A program made the position numbers and the translations under genes. The notes below the pieces were generated by a model. The model searched no databases. It was not told the origin of the DNA and was given only the letters and a program-made list of their open reading frames with translations. Shown piece by piece: positions 8,456 to 9,379 of a stretch of DNA of 9,379 nt (position 1 is the stretch's first letter; each line of letters opens with the position of its first letter). Source of the stretch: Lentimicrobiaceae bacterium (GTDB lineage: Bacteria > Bacteroidota > Bacteroidia > Bacteroidales > Lentimicrobiaceae); NCBI GenBank assembly GCA_028697695.1, contig JAQVEI010000061.1, positions 1-9,379 on the forward strand, in the 5' to 3' direction.

Positions 8456-9220
8456 ATGATAAAACAAATAATATTTTTAGTGGCTATGTGTTTTTCCTGT
8501 GAATCATATGGGCAGAAACTTTCGATAGAGCTTTCTGTCGAATGGAAATATGAAGAGTCTGACATTTACAGTAAGTTAAATTTCAACAATATCCCTTTTC
8601 TTAAGATTAGGTATAATAATTTAACCAGTGATTCTATTTTTTTGCCAAAGGTATATAAAAATGCCTTTCTTTTGCCCCAACTAGCAGCAGGGACTTTAGT
8701 GGCTGATTTTAAATTATGCGACTTTGATAAAATACATGTTCCTTCAATAAATAGGAATGTTTTTATAGGAGGTATGCCTCCGAATAACATTCAATGGGAA
8801 GTTTTGTCTGATTCAATTGATTTTTATTCAGAACATGAAGTTGGAGAAGTTAATCAAATATTGTCAGATATTTATGAGACTGTTTTTCATTTTAATGAAA
8901 GTAGTACGATAAAATATGACCTAATAACAGATATAAAAGAGTCTCAAATTTTTGGTGAGTTAAAAGAGGATTTTGTTTTTTTGCTACCATATTCTACACA
9001 TGTTGAATATTACAACCTGTCAGGTTTTAAGGTTGTTGGAGGGTGTTATTCATTTGCTCTTTCGATTAATGAAATAAATGATTTTTTATTTACTTCGTCA
9101 ACATGGAATAGCGAAGAAGAAAGGTGGGAGTTTAAAGAAGTTAAATTACCTGAGAAGGTAGGTGGTTATCAACTGTATAGTGGTGATTTTTACACAAATG
9201 AAATCAAAATAACATTTTAA
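8456..9220 (+). CDS. Exported protein of unknown family; candidate immunity protein for the RHS tip
   Basis: The product is 254 residues. The ATG lies 2 nt after the RHS stop codon, so translation is probably coupled. The N-terminus is a Sec signal peptide (MIKQIIFLVAMCFSCESYGQ, cut probably after GQ), placing the protein in the periplasm or cell surface. Cysteines at 12 and 15 do not form a good lipobox. I recognise no known domain. The mature part is rich in aromatic and acidic residues and predicted beta-strand segments, such as LSIELSVEWKYEE near the start and RWEFKEV near the end, with no further membrane span. The position directly behind a toxin tip, the same strand, the shared terminator and a very AT-rich composition (lines 8581-8640 and 8881-8940 have 14 and 13 G/C of 60) fit an immunity gene travelling with its toxin. 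The role is inferred from position only. Confidence 0.75.
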   Translation: MIKQIIFLVAMCFSCESYGQKLSIELSVEWKYEESDIYSKLNFNNIPFLKIRYNNLTSDSIFLPKVYKNAFLLPQLAAGTLVADFKLCDFDKIHVPSINRNVFIGGMPPNNIQWEVLSDSIDFYSEHEVGEVNQILSDIYETVFHFNESSTIKYDLITDIKESQIFGELKEDFVFLLPYSTHVEYYNLSGFKVVGGCYSFALSINEINDFLFTSSTWNSEEERWEFKEVKLPEKVGGYQLYSGDFYTNEIKITF

Positions 9221-9223
9221 ACA

Positions 9224-9248
9224 AAAGCCTCGGGAATCCCGGGGCTTT
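9224..9248 (+). terminator. Intrinsic terminator behind the toxin-immunity pair
   Basis: A hairpin starts 3 nt after the stop codon at 9220. The left arm AAAGCCTCGGG (9224-9234) pairs with CCCGGGGCTTT (9238-9248) through 11 pairs, one of them a T-G wobble, around an AAT loop. A T-rich tail (CTTTATTAT) follows. It probably ends the operon. Confidence 0.85.
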
Positions 9249-9254
9249 ATTATG

Positions 9255-9379
9255 GTGTGCCGTGCATGGTAATTAACTTGGTGGTGAAAGTCCACTATGG
9301 GGGTTTGTAATCGCCAACCATTAGCTGAGGGCAAGGGTGTCCATCGCGAGATGGAACCCCGAAGGGCTCATCGAAGATA
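9255..9379 (+). mobile_element. Group II intron, 5' end (domain I start), truncated by window end
   Basis: The stretch starts with GTGTGCC at 9255, matching the GUGYG 5' consensus of group II introns. It continues with elements familiar from bacterial group II intron domain I: GGTGGTGAAAGTCCAC (hairpin arms 9281-9284 and 9292-9295), TTAGCTGAGGGCAAGGGTGT, and a hairpin CCATC-GCGA-GATGG (9341-9354) capped by a GNRA tetraloop. That hairpin is extended by GGGT (9335-9338) pairing with ACCC (9356-9359). No protein gene is supported in this stretch. The reverse transcriptase/maturase gene and the 3' end would lie beyond the window. The exact 5' splice site (9254/9255) and subclass are uncertain. 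Confidence 0.75.

Noticed and set aside
8456..8515. Lipoprotein signal at Cys12 or Cys15 of the candidate immunity protein
   Set aside because: VAMC and CFSC do not fit the lipobox well; the segment reads better as an ordinary signal peptide ending SYGQ.
1..9379. tRNA, rRNA or CRISPR arrays
   Set aside because: No cloverleaf, conserved rRNA stretch or regularly spaced short repeats were seen; the only repeats are protein-coding motifs.

Overview
The window looks like an accessory locus from a member of the Bacteroidota. The evidence is a C-terminal type IX secretion (T9SS) sorting domain, Sec signal peptides ending in AQ or GQ, start codons without Shine-Dalgarno sequences, and an upstream protein with the VGIG...LHV repeats common in Bacteroidota fibre-like proteins. 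I cannot assign a genus. All genes are on the + strand.

Layout: (1) 3-1379, the 3' part of a fibre or adhesin-like gene that begins before the window. (2) 1408-1845, a small exported protein with a single YD-type motif after its signal peptide and a T9SS type A sorting domain at its end. (3) 1846-1937, a short spacer. (4) 1938-8453, a 2171-residue exported SpvB / FG-GAP / RHS protein. It resembles a one-chain fusion of the TcB and TcC shell of Tc toxins. Its RHS core ends at DPSGEF (residue 1851), followed by a glycine-rich hydrophobic segment and a C-terminal domain with an HELVH zinc-peptidase motif. (5) 8456-9220, an AT-rich gene of unknown family, 2 nt behind the RHS gene and with its own signal peptide: the candidate immunity gene. 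(6) 9224-9248, a strong intrinsic terminator. (7) From about 9255 to the window end, the 5' end of a group II intron inserted just behind that terminator.

The most coherent reading is a polymorphic toxin locus. The RHS shell would carry a metallopeptidase tip, the next gene would protect the producer in the envelope, and the two upstream genes may supply surface attachment or display. The shell and domain calls come from direct motif reading. The toxin activity, the immunity role and cooperation with the two upstream genes are inference. The tip and downstream gene are visibly more AT-rich than the RHS core, as expected for an exchangeable toxin-immunity cassette.
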